Shown here: positions 17,061 to 27,769 of the stretch, in pieces
How the letters are laid out: the number at the start of each line of letters is the position of its first letter
Numbering within the stretch: the stretch's first letter is position 1
Assembly: GCA_900596015.1 (NCBI GenBank)
Contig: UVIF01000012.1
Coordinates: forward strand, 372,001 to 436,000
Origin: Pseudomonas viridiflava
Lineage (GTDB): Bacteria > Pseudomonadota > Gammaproteobacteria > Pseudomonadales > Pseudomonadaceae
DNA: 64,000 nt
Reading direction: 5' to 3'
Position numbers and translations under genes: made by a program
The notes under the pieces: generated by a model
Told to the model about the DNA's origin: nothing
Seen by the model: only the letters and a program-made list of their open reading frames with translations
The model's database searches: none

Positions 17061-18407
17061 TCACTTCTGGCTGGCCAGTTTGTGTTCCAGGTAGTGGATG
17101 TTGACGCCGCCTTTGCAGAAACCCTCATCACGGACCAGATCGCGGTGCAAAGCGATGTTGGTCTTGATGCCGTCCACGATGATCTCGTCCAGGGCATTGC
17201 GCATACGGGCCATGGCCTCGTCGCGGTCCTTGCCCCAGGTGATCAGCTTGCCGATCAGGGAATCGTAGTTCGGCGGTACCGCATAGCCACTGTACAGGTG
17301 CGAATCGACGCGAACGCCGTTGCCGCCCGGTGCGTGGAAATGCTTTACGGTGCCGGGGCTCGGAATGAAACTCTTCGGGTCTTCGGCGTTGATCCGGCAC
17401 TCGAGCGAGTGACCGCGAATGACCACGTCGTCCTGAGTGAACGAGAGCTTGTTGCCGGCGGCGATGCTGAGCATCTCCTTGACGATGTCGATACCCGTGA
17501 CCATCTCCGATACCGGATGTTCTACCTGCACGCGAGTGTTCATCTCGATGAAGTAGAACCGGCCATTCTCGTAGAGGAACTCGAACGTACCGGCACCGCG
17601 GTAGCCGATCTCGATACAGGCTTTCACGCAACGCGCCAGGACTTCCTCGCGCGCGGCCTCGTCGATGCCCGGTGCCGGTGCTTCTTCCAGCACCTTCTGG
17701 TGCCGGCGCTGCAGCGAGCAGTCACGGTCGCCCAGGTGAATCGCCTGGCCCTGACCGTCGGACAACACCTGAACTTCCACGTGACGTGGGTTGGTCAGGA
17801 ATTTTTCCAGATACACCATCGGGTTGCCGAACGCGGCACCGGCCTCGGTGCGGGTCAGCTTGGCCGAGGCGATCAGGTCTTCTTCCTTGTGCACCACGCG
17901 CATGCCGCGACCACCGCCGCCCCCAGCGGCCTTGATGATCACCGGATAGCCGACTTCACGGCCGATGCGCAGGGCCTCTTCCTCGTCTTCCGGCAGCGGG
18001 CCATCGGAGCCGGGCACCGTCGGTACGCCCGTTGCGATCATCGCGTGCTTGGCCGACACCTTGTCGCCCATCAGGCGAATGGTTTCTGCAGTCGGGCCAA
18101 TGAAGGCAAAACCGGATTTCTCGACCTGCTCGGCGAAGTCCGCGTTCTCGGCGAGAAAGCCATAGCCTGGGTGAATGGCCGTGGCGCCAGTCACTTCGGC
18201 CGCGGCAATGATTGCCGGGATATGCAGATAGGACAGGTTGGCAGGCCCCGGACCGATGCAGACCGACTCGTCAGCCAGGCCAAGGTGCATGAGCTCCTTG
18301 TCGGCCTTGGAGTAGACGGCAACGGTCTTGATGCCCAGCTCTTTGCAGGCACGCAGGATCCGCAAGGCGATTTCGCCGCGGTTGGCGATCAGAACTTTTT
18401 CCAACAT
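17061..18407 (-). CDS. accC: Biotin carboxylase subunit of acetyl-CoA carboxylase, AccC
   Basis: A 448-residue ATP-grasp enzyme that carboxylates biotin on AccB, the first half-reaction of fatty acid synthesis. The start is [20 protein letters not shown]. The glycine-rich ATP loop reads [14 protein letters not shown], and [23 protein letters not shown] is the catalytic and metal-binding block. The ATG at 18405-18407 was preferred over a start seven codons upstream because [12 protein letters not shown] is the family N-terminus. accB lies 17 bp upstream in the same operon. Confidence 0.97.
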   Translation of the reverse strand: MLEKVLIANRGEIALRILRACKELGIKTVAVYSKADKELMHLGLADESVCIGPGPANLSYLHIPAIIAAAEVTGATAIHPGYGFLAENADFAEQVEKSGFAFIGPTAETIRLMGDKVSAKHAMIATGVPTVPGSDGPLPEDEEEALRIGREVGYPVIIKAAGGGGGRGMRVVHKEEDLIASAKLTRTEAGAAFGNPMVYLEKFLTNPRHVEVQVLSDGQGQAIHLGDRDCSLQRRHQKVLEEAPAPGIDEAAREEVLARCVKACIEIGYRGAGTFEFLYENGRFYFIEMNTRVQVEHPVSEMVTGIDIVKEMLSIAAGNKLSFTQDDVVIRGHSLECRINAEDPKSFIPSPGTVKHFHAPGGNGVRVDSHLYSGYAVPPNYDSLIGKLITWGKDRDEAMARMRNALDEIIVDGIKTNIALHRDLVRDEGFCKGGVNIHYLEHKLASQK

Positions 18408-18424
18408 CGCAGGCTCTCCGCTGG

Positions 18425-18877
18425 TCAAACGATGGTGAACAGCGGCTGGTCGTACTCAACCGGCTGACCGTCTTCTACCAGGATCGATTCGATCACACCG
18501 CTGGTTTCAGCTTCGATGTGGTTCATCATTTTCATTGCTTCGACGATGCACAGGGTATCGCCTTTCTTGACGGTCTGACCGACTTCGGCAAAGGCCGGCG
18601 ACGATGGCGACGCCTTGCGGTAGAAGGTACCGACCATGGGCGAACGGGCCACGGTGCCGTTGAGCTTGGCAGCCACAGGCTCGGCCGGGGCGGCAGGTGC
18701 AGCGGCGACGGGCGCTGCGGCAGGCGCGGCCATCGGCGCCGGTGCGTAGTACTGCTGCGCCGGAGTCTTGCTGTGACGGCTGATCCGTACGGACTCTTCG
18801 CCTTCCTTGATTTCCAGCTCGTCGATGCCGGACTCTTCCAGCAGCTCGATCAGTTTCTTGACTTTACGAATATCCAT
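18425..18877 (-). CDS. accB: Biotin carboxyl carrier protein of acetyl-CoA carboxylase, AccB
   Basis: A 150-residue carrier that shuttles carboxybiotin between AccC and the transcarboxylase. The N-terminal [17 protein letters not shown] helix is typical. An Ala-Pro-rich linker (residues 45-70) follows, then the biotinyl domain with EAMKMMN, where Lys116 takes biotin. The ATG at 18875-18877 follows a GGGAG ribosome site. A TTG one codon upstream is possible. It is the first gene of accBC, with a 385-bp gene-free leader upstream where aroQ is found in related genomes. Confidence 0.97.
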   Translation of the reverse strand: MDIRKVKKLIELLEESGIDELEIKEGEESVRISRHSKTPAQQYYAPAPMAAPAAAPVAAAPAAPAEPVAAKLNGTVARSPMVGTFYRKASPSSPAFAEVGQTVKKGDTLCIVEAMKMMNHIEAETSGVIESILVEDGQPVEYDQPLFTIV

Positions 18878-19262
18878 CAATCATCAACTCCCAAGGGTCG
18901 GTCAGGGGCGTTCAGTAGGTGTTCTTGCCATGCGCCTTTCGAAGAAGGCTGCAAACACTCATGTGCCGTTGAAAAGGGCCGAGTGACGGCGAAAATTCTC
19001 GAACGTGCCGGTGAAAAACATGCACGTCGAACAGTGGGATGCTCATCGACAGCAGCGCGTCACGTCAGGGGTGACATCGGTCATGAAAAGCTGTCGAGTC
19101 ATGTCCATTTCAAGTGGTGTCTCGCCATCGGCTTCACGGGCAAAGCGGGCGAACTATGCCGGAAACATCAGGCGTATGTCCAGTTAAGCGCAATAGCCCG
19201 CACGTTGTCCGATGTTTGCGCAAAATTTGTGACTGGCTTGTCGGTTTCAGTCACCGCCGATG
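18878..19262. other. Gene-free region between accB and dsbD (no aroQ)
   Basis: These 385 bp hold no credible gene on either strand. In P. aeruginosa, and as I recall in P. putida, the type II 3-dehydroquinase gene aroQ sits here. No AroQ-like translation (for example a HGPNLNLLG motif) could be found. The region presumably carries the accBC promoter and an untranslated leader. No riboswitch or other fold was recognised. Confidence 0.6.
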
Positions 19263-21044
19263 TCACCGATTGCCTGAAGAAGGTATTTTCCCGAGGAACG
19301 TTGCCGCGTCCACTTCGCCTACCACACGTGAGGCTGCCTGTTCGTTGCCGTTGCCGTCGAAGAACAGCAATGCAGGAGGCCCGAACAGCTTGAAGCGATC
19401 GAGCAGGGCACGTTGTTCCGCGTTGCTCTGGGTAATGTCCAGGCGAACCTTGCGGTAGCCCTGCAACCCTGCGATCACCTGCGGATCGGTCAGCACTTCA
19501 TGCTCGATCACCTTGCAGCTGATGCACCAGTCGGCATACCAGTCCAGCAACAGCGGTTGCCCGGCCGCAGTTGCCTGGCGCAGTGCCTGCTCGAAGCCGT
19601 CGGTGGTGGTGACCGTCTGCCAGGCGTCCTGCGCGGCCGTCGCGGCCGTCGCTGGCGCACCGGTCGTGGCCTGGCGTGCCAGCGGCTGGAACGGATCGGA
19701 TTGGCCGCTCAAAGCGCCGTGCCAGCACGCCAGGGCATAGAACACCAAGGCCAGCCCAAGCACCTGTTGCAGACGCTGGCGCGCAGGTTTGGCGACCCAC
19801 TCCAGAGCCCCCATGAACACCCCGACGCCGGCTGCCAGCAGGCCGATCAGCAGCAGGGTCACGCTGCCTGGCAGCACGCGAGCGAGCAGGGCGATGGCCA
19901 GGCCCAGCAGCAAGACGCCAATGGCATTTTTCACGGTGACCAGCCACGGGCCGCTTTTGGGCAGCCAGGCCGCACCACCGGTGGCCACCAGCAGCAACGG
20001 CGCGCCCATGCCCAGACCCAGTGCAAACAGTTTCAGCCCACCCCCCACGGCATCGCCGCTGGCGCTGATATAAAGCAGCGCGCCGGCCAGCGGCGCCGAC
20101 ACGCACGGCGACACCAGCAGGCTCGACACCACGCCGAGCACGGCGGCTCCCCACAGCGAGCCGCCCTTGGCACTGCCTGCCACACGGTCGAGGCGCTGGC
20201 TCACGGCAGCCGGCAGCTTGAGCTCGAACAGACCGAACATGGCCAGCGCGAATACCACGAAGAACAGGGCGAACGGCACCAGCACCCACACCGATTGCAG
20301 TCGTGCCTGCAGGTTGAGTTCGGCGCCGAACTTGCCCATCAGCGCACCCAGCAGGGCAAAACAAACGGCCATAGGCAGCACATAGGCCAGCGACAGGCTG
20401 AAGCCGCGCAGCCCGCCCACCTGCCCGCGCAGCACCACGCCGGACAGGATCGGCAGCATCGGCAGCACGCAAGGCGTGAAGGTCAGGCCGATACCGGCCA
20501 GAAAGAACAACGCCAATTCATGCCATTGCCATCCCCCCGAGGCCCCAGCATCGCTCGGCACAGGGGCAGCCTGGCCGATGCCAGGCACGGAAAGGCGTTG
20601 GGTTTCCGGCGGGTAGCACAGGCCTTTGTCGGCGCAGCCCTGGAAGCTTACCGCCAGGGTGAAGGCACGCGAATCCCCGGCGGGGCGAGGGATCTTCACG
20701 TCGAGAATTCCGTGATAGACCTCGACATCGCCGAAATACTCGTCGTGTTTCTGCTCGCCGGCTGGCAGTTGCGCGGCCCCCAGCGCGATGTTGGCAGGCT
20801 CGGCCTTGAATTCGAAGCGATGGCGGTAAAGATAGTAGCCTTCGGCAATCACGAAGCGCAGGGTGATGTCCTGTGCAGAAGCCTGTGCCTGTTCGAGTTG
20901 GAACGCCTGGCTGACAGGCAGGAAGTCGGCGCTGTTATTAAGCGAAGCACCGCCCAGGGTGGCGCTGGGTCTCGCGTCGAGCAGGCCCGAAGCCGCGACG
21001 GGCAGTGCGAAAACCAACAACAGGAGGCAAAGCAGGCGGCGCAT
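19263..21044 (-). CDS. dsbD: Thiol:disulfide interchange protein DsbD
   Basis: A 593-residue inner-membrane protein that carries electrons from cytoplasmic thioredoxin to periplasmic DsbC, DsbG and cytochrome-maturation proteins. After a signal peptide (1-19) comes the alpha domain with Cys137 and Cys143 (FQGCADKGLCYPP). The eight-helix beta domain follows with FTPCVLPMLP (Cys194) and a second cysteine in SPCVSAPL. The C-terminal thioredoxin-like gamma domain has WYADWCISCK (Cys507 and Cys510). All three redox pairs are present, so the protein should be active. Confidence 0.95.
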   Translation of the reverse strand: MRRLLCLLLLVFALPVAASGLLDARPSATLGGASLNNSADFLPVSQAFQLEQAQASAQDITLRFVIAEGYYLYRHRFEFKAEPANIALGAAQLPAGEQKHDEYFGDVEVYHGILDVKIPRPAGDSRAFTLAVSFQGCADKGLCYPPETQRLSVPGIGQAAPVPSDAGASGGWQWHELALFFLAGIGLTFTPCVLPMLPILSGVVLRGQVGGLRGFSLSLAYVLPMAVCFALLGALMGKFGAELNLQARLQSVWVLVPFALFFVVFALAMFGLFELKLPAAVSQRLDRVAGSAKGGSLWGAAVLGVVSSLLVSPCVSAPLAGALLYISASGDAVGGGLKLFALGLGMGAPLLLVATGGAAWLPKSGPWLVTVKNAIGVLLLGLAIALLARVLPGSVTLLLIGLLAAGVGVFMGALEWVAKPARQRLQQVLGLALVFYALACWHGALSGQSDPFQPLARQATTGAPATAATAAQDAWQTVTTTDGFEQALRQATAAGQPLLLDWYADWCISCKVIEHEVLTDPQVIAGLQGYRKVRLDITQSNAEQRALLDRFKLFGPPALLFFDGNGNEQAASRVVGEVDAATFLGKIPSSGNR

Positions 21045-21132
21045 GACAGTTCTCGAACAGCAATTGAGCGCGCATCATACTGGAGCGATGCGGTACTGCC
21101 GAATCGCCAGTGGCCAATTTCATGTAACAGGA

Positions 21133-21203
21133 TGGGTCGCCCGGATAGGGTCGCCCAGATTGGGTCATCTGGATAGGGTCGCCCAGATAGGGTCACCCGG
21201 TCC
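21133..21203. repeat. 14-bp tandem repeat, five units
   Basis: Five consecutive 14-base units close to GGGTCGCCCAGATA occupy the gap between the chemoreceptor stop codon (21214) and dsbD. The units differ at a few positions (one reads GGGTCATCTGGATA). No protein use is evident. Confidence 0.85.
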
Positions 21204-21213
21204 GCCACCCGCC

Positions 21214-23160
21214 CTACACCCTGAACGCCTCCACCGCCGTGCGCAACTCGCCACCCAGGCGCAGCAGATGCTCGCCCTGCGCGCGCCCCTGCCCGATGCG
21301 CAGCAGGTTGTCTTCACCCAAGCCATGAATGCGCTCGCCGTGCTCGCGAATCTCGCCCACGGCACCGCTCTGCTGCGCGGTTGAATCAGCGATGCGCACG
21401 GCGGTGGCAGAGATGGTCTGGATGGCCGCGACGATCTGCGCCAGCGCCCCGTCCGCTGCCTGGGCCTGGCTGGCCGTCGCCTGGGCATGAACGACTTGGG
21501 CGCGCATGCCGTGCACGGACTCGCGCGCCGCCGTCTGCAGGTTGCCGATCAAGCTCTGGATCTGATGGGTCGCCCCGGTCGTGCGCGACGCCAGCGAACG
21601 GACCTCTTCGGCAACCACCGCGAAGCCGCGGCCCATTTCTCCGGCACGCGCCGCCTCGATTGCGGCATTGAGTGCCAGCAGGTTGGTCTGGTCGGCGATC
21701 GAGCGGATGACGGTCAGCACGCCACCGATGGTGGCCGACTCCTCGGCAAGCTGCTCGATCATCTGCGCGTTGCCCTGCACTTCACCCACCAGCGCATGCA
21801 GCCCTTTGAGGCTTTGCCCGATGACATGCTGGCCGTGCTCTACCGCTTCGCCCGCTGATCGGCTGGCCGCAGCTGCCTGGCTGGCATCGTCCGCTACCTG
21901 GCCGATGGTTGCCTCCAGCTCGCCCAGCGCATCGCGAATCTGTGCGGTATCGCCGGCCTGACGCAGCGCCCCCTGGTGCAGGCCACCGCTGAGTTCGGCC
22001 AGTTGGTGACTGCTGCCTGCCACTTGCTCGGCGTTCTGGCGAATGGTGCCGACCAACGCGACCAGGTACAGGCGCAAGCGATTCAGAGACGCTTCGATGG
22101 CCTGCAATTCATGGTTGGTACGGCCCAGGGCGATCGGCTTGGCGAAATCCCCCTCGGCCCAGGTCGACAAGGCCGGGTCCAGGCGTGTCAGCGCACCGGC
22201 CAGGCGGCGCTGCATGCGGTCGATGAGCAACGCGATCAACAGGATCAGGCCGATCATGGCCCCTTGCAGCAGACGCACTTCGCCCTGGATTCTGGCGTGC
22301 TCCCCACGCACGGCCGGTTCCAGTTCGCTCAGGCCATGCTGGACTGCGCCGATGCGTTGCTGTGCGGCATCGGCCAGTTCGGTACGCCGCTGGATCAGCT
22401 CACGGGTACGGCCCAGTTCGGCCGGATAGCGCGTCAGCAAGCTGGCCAGCTCGCGCTTGAAGTCCACGCCATCATCCTGAGTCTGGCCGGTATTTTCGTT
22501 CTGCAAACCCATCAGCGCCGCAAAGTCATCGGCCCCCGACGCGGTGGAGCTGGCCACCCCCAGCAGCGGCAGGCTTTGCAGCGTGTCTGCCTGAACCCTG
22601 ATGCCGGCGAGTTCGCGCTCGACGTCTGCGGCCAGTTCGCTGCGTCCGCTGCTGATCATTTTCTCGCGTGCCAGGGACAGCTTGGCCAAGTGCTGGCTGG
22701 CGGGCAGCAGTGCGGCCTGATAGGGCCCGTTGCTCGCGGCATACCGAGCCAGTTGTTCCAACGTACCACCCAGTTCACGTTCGGCCTGCACCAGCAGCGC
22801 CTGTGGATCGCCCGCCAGCTTGCCGGCAGCCAGCAACTGCTCGGCAGTGAATGTGCTCAGCGCATCGACGTCGCTGCGCAATGGGCCGTTGAGTTCACTG
22901 GGCAGGGTGGCGATCCCTTCACGCAGCCGCATCAGGCCCTGCGTCGCTTCGGCATGGCGCAGCGCATCGCCGCTGTTCAGGTAATCCTGGACGTTGCGCA
23001 CGACGTCGTCCTGAAACTGCCGGGACAATTGCAGGTAGCGCTCCATCAACAGATAGGGCTTTTCCAGCGCCCGTTGCGACCACCACAGCGTTGCCGCCAG
23101 GGCGGTGCACACGGCGACCAGCAACAGGGTGTTCAGATTGGTGAGCAGTTTCAGGCGCAT
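21214..23160 (-). CDS. Methyl-accepting chemotaxis protein, CtpL-like
   Basis: A 648-residue chemoreceptor. Membrane helix 1 lies at about 8-28, a large helical periplasmic ligand domain reaches to about residue 300, and helix 2 ([15 protein letters not shown]) is followed by HAMP and the signalling rod. The hairpin tip [20 protein letters not shown] is fully conserved, so it should talk to CheA and CheW. There is no C-terminal pentapeptide for methylase docking. Position next to dsbD matches ctpL (phosphate taxis) in P. aeruginosa, but the ligand cannot be read from sequence. I chose the ATG at 23158-23160 over an upstream TTG. Confidence 0.88.
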   Translation of the reverse strand: MRLKLLTNLNTLLLVAVCTALAATLWWSQRALEKPYLLMERYLQLSRQFQDDVVRNVQDYLNSGDALRHAEATQGLMRLREGIATLPSELNGPLRSDVDALSTFTAEQLLAAGKLAGDPQALLVQAERELGGTLEQLARYAASNGPYQAALLPASQHLAKLSLAREKMISSGRSELAADVERELAGIRVQADTLQSLPLLGVASSTASGADDFAALMGLQNENTGQTQDDGVDFKRELASLLTRYPAELGRTRELIQRRTELADAAQQRIGAVQHGLSELEPAVRGEHARIQGEVRLLQGAMIGLILLIALLIDRMQRRLAGALTRLDPALSTWAEGDFAKPIALGRTNHELQAIEASLNRLRLYLVALVGTIRQNAEQVAGSSHQLAELSGGLHQGALRQAGDTAQIRDALGELEATIGQVADDASQAAAASRSAGEAVEHGQHVIGQSLKGLHALVGEVQGNAQMIEQLAEESATIGGVLTVIRSIADQTNLLALNAAIEAARAGEMGRGFAVVAEEVRSLASRTTGATHQIQSLIGNLQTAARESVHGMRAQVVHAQATASQAQAADGALAQIVAAIQTISATAVRIADSTAQQSGAVGEIREHGERIHGLGEDNLLRIGQGRAQGEHLLRLGGELRTAVEAFRV

Positions 23161-23445
23161 GGGGGGCACTACCAACAGCGAAATGGTCAGTGCGTGAAGG
23201 TAGGGGCGGTCTGTTACAGGCGCGTGACTTCAACGTGAAAAAGATGGCACATGGCCTGTATTTTCGGTTGGCCATTGAATTCGACGCTCAGACACATCCG
23301 GATGTCTTTACCGCGACTGCGACATGCCGATGCATCCTTTATAGTGGCGATACTGCCTTGCCTGGAAAACTTTGCCCGTGGGAGGCACGTTAGCCGGGTG
23401 GCGAGGTCAGAACCCATGAATTCCGCGATAGAAAGGACATAAGCC

Positions 23446-24516
23446 ATGCTGGACTGGAAGAATCGTGCGGGCAACGGCGCAGCGCGCGAGCGTGCCGACA
23501 CCAGTGGCGGCCCACGCAGCCATGTCAAGAGCCTGCTGCTGAGCAAGGCCGTGCTGGGTGCGTTGGCTGTCTATCTGGTAGTGACCTTGTTGCTGGGCTG
23601 GTACTGGAGCGAAGAGCCCGAGCTGTTCCCGGTGCAGCAGAATGCGCAGTCGGCTGCCCAGCGTGACGGGCGTCAGATGGTCGTGGGCTACACCACGGTG
23701 GAGACCCTCAAGACAGTAGCCTCGACACTGCTGAACAAGCCTGGTGGCTACATTTCCAACGACCGCTTTCCGCCTGGCCTGTGGATGGACAACATGCCCA
23801 GCTGGGAATACGGCGTGCTGGTACAGGTTCGCGACCTGAGCCGTGCGCTGCGCAAGGACTTCGCTCGTTCGCAGTCGCAGTCCGCCGAAGACAGTGACCT
23901 GGCCCGCGCCGAGCCGCGCTTCAACTTCGACAACAAGAGCTGGGTGCTGCCTTCCAGCGAGTCGGAGTTCCAGGAAGGCATCAACCTGCTCACTCGTTAC
24001 CAGAATCGCCTGTCCGACCCAAGCCAGACCAACGCGCTGTTCTACACCCGTGCCGACAACCTGAACAACTGGCTGGGCGACGTTGGTACGCGTCTGGGCT
24101 CGTTGTCGCAGCGTTTGTCCGCCAGTGTCGGTCGCGTCAAGCTGAATACCACGCTCAAGACCGAAAGCGTCATTGCTGGCCAGGCGCCGCAGGTCGACGA
24201 GGAAATCGTCGAGACACCGTGGATGCAGATCGATAACGTGTTCTACGAGGCACGTGGTCAGGCCTGGGCGCTGTCGCATCTGCTGCGCGCTATCGAAGTC
24301 GACTTTGCCGATGTATTGGCCAAGAAGAATGCAACCGTCAGCGTGCGTCAGATCATCCGTGAGCTGGAAGCGTCGCAGGCACCGGTGTGGAGCCCGATGA
24401 TTCTTAACGGCAGCGGGTTCGGCATGTGGGCGAACCACTCGTTGGTGATGGCCAACTACATCTCTCGGGCCAACGCCGCAGTGATCGACCTGCGCCAACT
24501 GCTGTCGCAGGGCTGA
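23446..24516 (+). CDS. DUF2333 family membrane-anchored protein
   Basis: A 356-residue protein of a family common in gammaproteobacteria and without known function. One membrane helix lies at about 32-50 (LLLSKAVLGALAVYLVVTLL). The rest is predicted periplasmic and mostly helical, with the conserved block GGYISNDRFPPGLWMDNMPS. A ribosome site GAAAGGA precedes the ATG. A Nudix gene follows after four bases, which suggests one operon. A 285-bp gap upstream holds a possible promoter but no gene. Confidence 0.88.
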   Translation: MLDWKNRAGNGAARERADTSGGPRSHVKSLLLSKAVLGALAVYLVVTLLLGWYWSEEPELFPVQQNAQSAAQRDGRQMVVGYTTVETLKTVASTLLNKPGGYISNDRFPPGLWMDNMPSWEYGVLVQVRDLSRALRKDFARSQSQSAEDSDLARAEPRFNFDNKSWVLPSSESEFQEGINLLTRYQNRLSDPSQTNALFYTRADNLNNWLGDVGTRLGSLSQRLSASVGRVKLNTTLKTESVIAGQAPQVDEEIVETPWMQIDNVFYEARGQAWALSHLLRAIEVDFADVLAKKNATVSVRQIIRELEASQAPVWSPMILNGSGFGMWANHSLVMANYISRANAAVIDLRQLLSQG

Positions 24517-24520
24517 AGAC

Positions 24521-25063
24521 ATGCCTATCTCGACCCAGGAGGTCGAACATCGTGCAGCGTCCGATGCCGAGTCGATCGCCTGGGTCGACGAGTCCGATCA
24601 AGTGCTGGGGACCTTGCCCAGGCTAGAACTGCGCGAGCGTGGACTGATCGGTCGCGGCACCTACATTCTCCTGTTCAACAGCCAGGGCGAGCTGTGCGTG
24701 CACCGGCGTACCTTGAGCAAGGCGATCTACCCTGGCTACTGGGACGTGGCGGCGGGCGGCATGGTCCAAGGCAACGAGACCTATGCGGAATCGGCCGCGC
24801 GCGAGCTTGAGGAAGAGTTGGGCGTGAGCGGCGTGGAATTGACCGCTCACGAGCATTTTCTATTCGACCAGCCCGGCAACCGGGTCTGGTGTGCAGTGTT
24901 CTCGGCCGTCTGGGATGGCGAGCTGCAACTGCAACCGGAGGAAGTGCTCGAGGCCCGGTTCGTCCCGGTTCAGCAGGCTCTGGATGAAAGCACCACCGAG
25001 CCTTACTGCCCCGATTCCCTGGCTGCATTACTGCGATTCCTGACCTGCCGGGACAACGCCTGA
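24521..25063 (+). CDS. Nudix hydrolase (YfcD-like)
   Basis: A 180-residue hydrolase of nucleoside-diphosphate-linked compounds. The full Nudix box GX5EX7REXXEEXG is visible at residues 80-102 (GMVQGNETYAESAARELEEELGV), so metal binding and catalysis should be intact. The N-terminal WVDESDQVLGTLPR and the HRRTLSKAIYPGYWDVAAGG stretch resemble YfcD and isopentenyl-diphosphate isomerase-type Nudix proteins. The substrate is unknown. It starts four bases after the DUF2333 gene. Confidence 0.92.
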   Translation: MPISTQEVEHRAASDAESIAWVDESDQVLGTLPRLELRERGLIGRGTYILLFNSQGELCVHRRTLSKAIYPGYWDVAAGGMVQGNETYAESAARELEEELGVSGVELTAHEHFLFDQPGNRVWCAVFSAVWDGELQLQPEEVLEARFVPVQQALDESTTEPYCPDSLAALLRFLTCRDNA

Positions 25064-25075
25064 CTCCGCGGCCGC

Positions 25076-25210
25076 TGTGCAGGAGCGGCCATCGGCCGCG
25101 AAGCAGACACTGCGGACTTGCTGCCCCACCGCGCCGCCTGTTTCGCGGCCACTGACCGCTCCCACGCATCACTCAACCCCCTGTAGGAGCGGTCATCGGC
25201 CGCGAAACGG
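25076..25210. repeat. Three REP elements between the Nudix gene and SUI1
   Basis: REP copies lie at 25076-25103 (GCAGGAGCGGCCATCGGCCG), 25141-25166 (inverted, ending GACCGCTCCCACGC) and 25181-25210 (CTGTAGGAGCGGTCATCGGC). The first two form a REPIN and the third is a single direct copy. They fill most of the 279-bp gap. The putative promoter for the next gene lies after them. Confidence 0.8.
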
Positions 25211-25342
25211 GCACCGCGGTATTCCCTGTAAAGCATCGCACTTGATGAAATCATCCGATCCTCGGCAATTGCGCGCGTCAGGCACTTAGCACACACCCGC
25301 TTTCCCGTTAAACTGCTCGGCCTGATCCACTTCACATGAGGC

Positions 25343-25720
25343 ATGCCGGTGGCCAAGAAAGCCGCATCCTTCGCCGCCCTCGGCGGCTTGGTGTTCTCCA
25401 CCGACAGCGGTCGGCATTGTCCGGACTGCCGTCAGCCGATCGACGCCTGCACCTGCAAGCAAACGGCCGTGCCCGAAGGCGACGGCATCGCCCGGGTGCG
25501 GCGGGAAAGCAAGGGTCGCGGCGGCAAGACCGTGACCACCATCACCGGTGTCTCACTCCCAACCGATGCGCTCAAGGAGCTGGCAACCACCCTCAAGCGC
25601 CGTTGCGGCACAGGCGGTGCGTTGAAAGACGGCGTCATCGAAATCCAGGGCGACCATGTCGAGCTGCTGCTCGCCGAGCTGGTCAAGCAGGGCTTCAAGG
25701 CCCGCAGGTCCGGTGGTTGA
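25343..25720 (+). CDS. SUI1/eIF1-like translation factor (YciH family)
   Basis: A 125-residue protein with a C-terminal SUI1 domain (GGKTVTTITGVSLPTDALKEL through GDHVELLLAELVKQGFKA), the fold of eukaryotic eIF1. It is preceded by a short Cys-rich stretch, CPDCRQPIDACTC, which may bind metal. In E. coli YciH affects start-site fidelity under stress. The ATG at 25343 is used, and a GTG two codons later is an alternative. It is followed by speA after 132 bp. Confidence 0.93.
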   Translation: MPVAKKAASFAALGGLVFSTDSGRHCPDCRQPIDACTCKQTAVPEGDGIARVRRESKGRGGKTVTTITGVSLPTDALKELATTLKRRCGTGGALKDGVIEIQGDHVELLLAELVKQGFKARRSGG

Positions 25721-25852
25721 GCCGCACACCTTGTAAACTTGAAGTACTCGCCGGGGTCTACCCCTGCAGGCGCAGCAACCGTCATCTTTACCTTCTACAC
25801 TGCGCAGGGCCCGACGGCCCGCGACAACCGACTTTTTTCATAGGGGACCTCG

Positions 25853-27766
25853 ATGTCCGTACGACGCACACGTAAAGACGATGGCAGCCAATGGACCGTG
25901 GCCGACAGCCGCAGCGTTTATGGCATTCGCCACTGGGGCGCGGGCTATTTCGCCATCAATGAGGCCGGCCGTGTCGAGGTTCGTCCGAACGGCCCTGACA
26001 GCTCGCCGATCGATCTTTACGAGCAGGTCGACCAACTGCGCAAGAGCGGCCTGTCGCTGCCGCTGCTGGTGCGCTTCCCCGACATCCTGCAAGACCGTGT
26101 ACGCCAGCTGACCGGTGCCTTCGATGCCAACATCGCTCGCCTGGACTACCAGAGTCGCTACACCGCGCTGTACCCGATCAAGGTGAACCAGCAGGAAGCG
26201 GTGGTGGAAAACATCATCGCCACCGAAGGTGTGTCGATCGGCCTGGAAGCCGGCTCCAAGCCTGAGCTGCTGGCCGTGCTGGCACTGGCGCCCAAGGGCG
26301 GGACCATCGTCTGCAACGGCTACAAGGACCGCGAATTCATCCGCCTGGCCCTGATCGGCCAGAAGTTGGGTCACAACGTCTTCATCGTCATCGAGAAAGA
26401 GTCCGAAGTGGCGTTGGTGATCGAAGAGGCGGCCGAGCTCAAGGTCAAGCCGCAGATCGGTCTGCGTGTGCGCCTGTCGTCCCTGGCATCGAGCAAGTGG
26501 GCCGACACCGGCGGTGAAAAATCCAAGTTCGGCCTGTCTGCCGCCCAGTTGCTGTCGGTCGTCGAGCGCTTCCGTGAAGCGGGCGTGGACCAGGGCATTC
26601 GCCTGCTGCACTTCCATATGGGCTCGCAGATCGCCAACCTGGCGGACTACCAGCACGGTTTCAAGGAAGCCATTCGCTATTACGGCGAGCTGCGTTCGCT
26701 GGGCCTGCCGGTCGATCACATCGATGTGGGCGGCGGCCTGGGTGTCGACTACGACGGTACTCACTCGCGCAATGCCAGCTCGATCAACTACGACATGGAC
26801 GACTACGCCGGTGTGGTAGTGGGCATGCTCAAGGAATTCTGCGATGCCCAGGGCATGCCGCATCCGCACATCTTCTCGGAGAGTGGCCGCTCGCTGACCG
26901 CGCACCACGCCATGCTGGTGGTGCAGGTCACCGACGTCGAGCGTCACAACGACGAAGTGCCGGAGATCGTCGACAAGCAGAGCCTGCCCGAAACCCTGCA
27001 GTGGCTGGTCGATCTGCTCGGGCCGACCGACATCGAGATGGTCACCGAAAACTACTGGCGTGCCACCCACTACATCAGTGACATCGCGGCGCAGTACGCC
27101 GACGGCAAGGTCACCCTGGCGCAGAAGGCCCTGGCCGAACAGTGCTACTTCGCCGTGTGCCGCCGCCTGCACAACTCGCTCAAGGCCCGTCAGCGCTCGC
27201 ATCGTCAGGTGCTGGACGAGCTCAACGACAAGCTTGCCGACAAGTACATCTGCAACTTCTCGGTGTTCCAGAGCCTGCCCGATACCTGGGCCATCGGCCA
27301 GGTCCTGCCGATCCTGCCGCTGCACCGTCTCGACGAAGAGCCGCTGCGCCGCGCCGTACTGCAAGACCTGACCTGCGACTCCGACGGCAAGATCAAGCAA
27401 TACGTCGATGAACAAAGCATCGAAACCAGCCTGCCGGTGCACGCCGTCAACCAGGGCGAGGATTACCTGCTGGGCATCTTCCTGGTCGGCGCGTACCAGG
27501 AAATTCTGGGCGACATGCACAACCTGTTCGGTGACACCGACTCGGTGAACATCTATCAGCGCCAGGACGGCAGCGTCTACAGCGCCGGTATCGAAACCCA
27601 CGACACCATCGAAGACATGCTGCGCTACGTGCATCTGTCTCCGGAGGAGTTGATGACGCATTACCGCGACAAGGTTGCCAGCGCCAAGATCACCGCGCGC
27701 GAACGCACCCAGTACCTGGACGCCCTGCGCCTGGGCCTGACGCGTTCTTCGTACCTGTCGTCGTAA
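25853..27766 (+). CDS. speA: Biosynthetic arginine decarboxylase SpeA
   Basis: A 637-residue PLP enzyme that makes agmatine from arginine for putrescine and spermidine synthesis. The PLP lysine is Lys110 in YPIKVNQQ, and [13 protein letters not shown] and [13 protein letters not shown] are the conserved cofactor and substrate loops. CDSDGKI near the C-terminus is the active-site cysteine motif of this family. A GGGG ribosome site lies before the ATG. A 785-codon reading frame on the opposite strand is an artefact of codon bias. Confidence 0.97.
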   Translation: MSVRRTRKDDGSQWTVADSRSVYGIRHWGAGYFAINEAGRVEVRPNGPDSSPIDLYEQVDQLRKSGLSLPLLVRFPDILQDRVRQLTGAFDANIARLDYQSRYTALYPIKVNQQEAVVENIIATEGVSIGLEAGSKPELLAVLALAPKGGTIVCNGYKDREFIRLALIGQKLGHNVFIVIEKESEVALVIEEAAELKVKPQIGLRVRLSSLASSKWADTGGEKSKFGLSAAQLLSVVERFREAGVDQGIRLLHFHMGSQIANLADYQHGFKEAIRYYGELRSLGLPVDHIDVGGGLGVDYDGTHSRNASSINYDMDDYAGVVVGMLKEFCDAQGMPHPHIFSESGRSLTAHHAMLVVQVTDVERHNDEVPEIVDKQSLPETLQWLVDLLGPTDIEMVTENYWRATHYISDIAAQYADGKVTLAQKALAEQCYFAVCRRLHNSLKARQRSHRQVLDELNDKLADKYICNFSVFQSLPDTWAIGQVLPILPLHRLDEEPLRRAVLQDLTCDSDGKIKQYVDEQSIETSLPVHAVNQGEDYLLGIFLVGAYQEILGDMHNLFGDTDSVNIYQRQDGSVYSAGIETHDTIEDMLRYVHLSPEELMTHYRDKVASAKITARERTQYLDALRLGLTRSSYLSS

Positions 27767-27769
27767 CGA

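Noticed and set aside
18878-19262. Eroded aroQ remnant
   Set aside because: Read on both strands, no AroQ-like motif could be found, so the gene appears absent instead of decayed.
23190-23393. 67-codon rightward frame upstream of the DUF2333 gene
   Set aside because: No ribosome site, no family resemblance, and it lies in the likely promoter region.
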